49,950 nt of DNA, taken from positions 1-49,950 of the forward strand of contig JBGUVL010000014.1 in assembly GCA_045134375.1 (NCBI GenBank). The letters run 5' to 3'. This document shows, piece after piece, positions 48,837 through 49,950 of this stretch. The DNA comes from JBGUVL01 sp045134375. GTDB taxonomy: Bacteria > Bacillota_I > Bacilli_A > Erysipelotrichales > Erysipelotrichaceae. Position 1 is the first letter of the stretch. The number at the start of each line of letters is the position of its first letter. The position numbers and the translations under genes were made by a program. Under the pieces are notes generated by a model, which was not told the origin of the DNA, ran no database searches, and saw only the letters and a list, made by a program, of their open reading frames with translations.

Positions 48837-49004
48837 TTTTGCAACGATAACTTTTCCGTTGTAAGTTCCACATTCACACATTCTGTGTGGTCTTACATAT
48901 TCTCCACAAGATGGACATTTAACTAAAGTTGGTGCACTTAATTTATAATGTGTTCTCCTCTTTGCCTTTCTTGTTTTTGAACCACGTCTCTGCTGTACTG
49001 CCAT
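48834..49004 (-). CDS. rpmF: 50S ribosomal protein L32
   Basis: L32 is a small protein of the large ribosomal subunit. The 56 residues read MAVQQRRGSKTRKAKRRTHY at the N-terminus. Four zinc-binding cysteines follow (CPSC near 30-33 and CECG near 43-46), so this is the zinc-containing (C+) form. An AGGAGGGA site precedes the ATG, and the gene follows yceD by about 18 bases, the standard bacterial pair. Confidence 0.95.
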   Translation of the reverse strand: MAVQQRRGSKTRKAKRRTHYKLSAPTLVKCPSCGEYVRPHRMCECGTYNGKVIVAK

Positions 49005-49022
49005 TGCTGAATCCCTCCTATG

Positions 49023-49538
49023 TTATTCTTCTTCTACTTTAAATTCTCTCAGTTTTGCTAATCGAGGATCAATTTCATCTTTCTTTGCTTTGATGTAATC
49101 TTCCTCTCTGATGACTTCCCATCCATCTCCTTTTGGATACTCTTTCAGTCCTTCTTTCACTACTTTTAAAGGAACTTCCAGAATAATCGTCTGAAAGATA
49201 ACAGGCATCAGTTCAACGATGTCACCCTTGGTTTCGATGATATCACTGTCTTTACTAACCTTATGGAAAGCAAACACTTGTGAACCTTCTGTATGGAAAG
49301 GATAATCAACGTCTTCATTGGTAATGCTGCAAGGTACAACCATAACTCCCTCTACTTCAAAATTACAAGCAGCCAAATCTGAGTGAGCCTCGTATTGTAT
49401 CTCTCCACATACTTTAATTTCGCGAAGACCTCTTAAATGGTGCATCTTTGAAAATACTTCTGTTTCAAATGAAATCTCTTCGTCAAAGTGAATGGTTTCA
49501 TTTAAACTGTTCAATATCTCATTTTTTGACCATTTCAA
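49023..49538 (-). CDS. yceD: YceD/YlbN family protein (DUF177), upstream of rpmF
   Basis: This is a 171-residue DUF177 protein; relatives in plants and bacteria are needed for normal 23S rRNA or ribosome accumulation. Features are the N-terminal MKWSKNEILNSLNETIHFDE, the central VCGEIQYEAHSDLAACNFEV near 58-77, ITNEDVDYPFHTEG, and a C-terminal IDPRLAKLREFKVEEE typical of the family. I start it at TTG 49536-49538, seven bases after AGGTGA; the in-frame GTG at 49547 overlaps that site. The promoter lies at 49568-49596. Confidence 0.9.
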   Translation of the reverse strand: MKWSKNEILNSLNETIHFDEEISFETEVFSKMHHLRGLREIKVCGEIQYEAHSDLAACNFEVEGVMVVPCSITNEDVDYPFHTEGSQVFAFHKVSKDSDIIETKGDIVELMPVIFQTIILEVPLKVVKEGLKEYPKGDGWEVIREEDYIKAKKDEIDPRLAKLREFKVEEE

Positions 49539-49567
49539 AAGAATCACCTCGCGCCGTCCGCCATATA

Positions 49568-49596
49568 ATTATATGTAAAATAATACCTAAAGTCAA
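49568..49596 (-). promoter_or_regulatory. Sigma-A promoter of yceD-rpmF
   Basis: On the minus strand there is a -35 TTGACT (49591-49596), an exact 17-base spacer and a -10 TATAAT (49568-49573). The short leader between it and the start is unusually GC-rich (GGCGGACGGCGCGAGG). Confidence 0.85.
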
Positions 49597-49749
49597 TAAA
49601 GTAATCTCTTTTTTATACGCATTACCAAAACTTTCCCATTTGAAAAATCTCGGTATGAGAGAAATTGAAAAATACCGATTCAAAAAGACTCACTCATTTG
49701 AATTTGCTATAGCAGAGCCATTTTACTTCTTTCATCATGATACTGATTT

Positions 49750-49887
49750 TTATCCCCTGTGTTGAAGTAAATAATAGTAAAACAAATAACTGATTGCCAT
49801 CCGGAATGGAAGGATTAAAAAAAGCATGATGTAGCTCCATCCAACTACCAAACCAGTCAACAACAAAGCAATCGAAAGCAGATTCAT
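49750..49887 (-). CDS. Small hydrophobic membrane peptide, 45 aa
   Basis: A short minus-strand ORF encodes MNLLSIALLLTGLVVGWSYI, then MLFLILPFRMAISYLFYYYL, ending LQHRG. It has about two hydrophobic stretches. The ATG at 49885-49887 has an AGAAGGA site 5 bases upstream. An in-frame ATG at 49908 directly follows the stop of a possible upstream gene (TGAATG), so a coupled 52-residue form is also possible. A 72-codon frame overlaps it but is less protein-like. Function unknown. Confidence 0.5.
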   Translation of the reverse strand: MNLLSIALLLTGLVVGWSYIMLFLILPFRMAISYLFYYYLLQHRG

Positions 49888-49908
49888 AATTCCTTCTGTG
49901 TTTTTCAT

Positions 49909-49950
49909 TCACTTTTCACAGAGATAAATTTTCTGGTTTCTGTTATTCGA
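49909..49950 (-). CDS. Possible C-terminal tail of a gene entering from the right edge
   Basis: The minus-strand frame is open from the window edge and reads SNRNQKIYLCEK before a TGA at 49909-49911. The stop is adjacent to an ATG of the small membrane ORF. Too little is visible to assign it, and a chance open frame of 13 codons is possible. Confidence 0.25.
   Translation of the reverse strand, partial: SNNRNQKIYLCEK

Overview
Organism. The window is low-GC Firmicutes DNA. Gene content and order (sufCDSUB, the yqeG-yqeH-yhbY-nadD/yqeK-rsfS-yqeM block, rimP-nusA-ylxR-ylxQ-infB-rbfA, yceD-rpmF, murT-gatD, an unsplit sigK-type sporulation sigma factor, and a NadD-YqeK fusion) suggest an endospore-forming gut member of the Erysipelotrichia/Coprobacillaceae. 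That placement is an inference from content, not a phylogeny. No rRNA, tRNA, CRISPR array or intact insertion sequence was seen.

Layout. 1-5.4 kb: the start of an unassigned gene, then parE-parC with a small membrane-protein gene, all on the minus strand. 5.5-12 kb: accessory genes (MATE exporter, membrane-bound XRE regulator, acetyltransferase, ABC exporter pair, and a YoaP-type acetyltransferase broken by an in-frame TGA). 12-17.4 kb: sufCDSUB plus 5-formyl-THF cyclo-ligase as one tightly overlapped minus-strand operon. 17.5-19.8 kb: a divergent operon with two PrsA/SurA-like secreted proteins and a HIT protein. 19.9-26.8 kb: an 11-gene minus-strand operon for ribosome assembly, NAD synthesis, SAM salvage and DNA repair, from yqeG to nth. 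27.0-30.5 kb: sigK, then an ATP-grasp ligase with two alpha/beta-hydrolase esterases. 30.5-35.4 kb: a very AT-rich accessory island with a twin-HTH regulator (frameshifted), a secreted beta-rich protein (TAG-interrupted), a cell-surface protein with an NPETYDG sorting-like tail, and a decayed stretch resembling the end of a transposase. 35.6-36.6 kb: a membrane-anchored alpha/beta hydrolase. 36.7-43.4 kb: the rimP-nusA-infB-rbfA operon, extended by vanZ and an unknown gene. 43.4-49.9 kb: an ASCH protein, a membrane/GNAT-like protein, corA preceded by a short translated leader, an acetyltransferase, gatD-murT, rpmF-yceD and a small membrane peptide.

How the genes work together. Most of the sequence is housekeeping: chromosome decatenation (ParEC), Fe-S assembly (Suf), ribosome maturation and translation initiation (YqeH, YhbY, RsfS, RimP, RbfA, IF-2, RnpM, L32), transcription (NusA), NAD synthesis, and lipid II amidation (MurT-GatD).

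Most interesting points. (1) A 26-codon leader ORF with its own strong ribosome binding site lies directly upstream of corA. It has an SPVPD start and its end lies inside a perfect 11-bp hairpin; leader codons 3-5 can alternatively pair with the hairpin arm or the corA SD. This looks like an undescribed translation-coupled Mg2+ switch. (2) The ATP-grasp plus two-esterase cluster next to sigK has no assigned product. (3) The surface-protein island carries a twin-HTH regulator with a large unassigned C-terminal domain. (4) Four independent inactivating-type lesions (two nonsense codons, two single-base homopolymer losses) all fall in accessory genes and none in the housekeeping operons.
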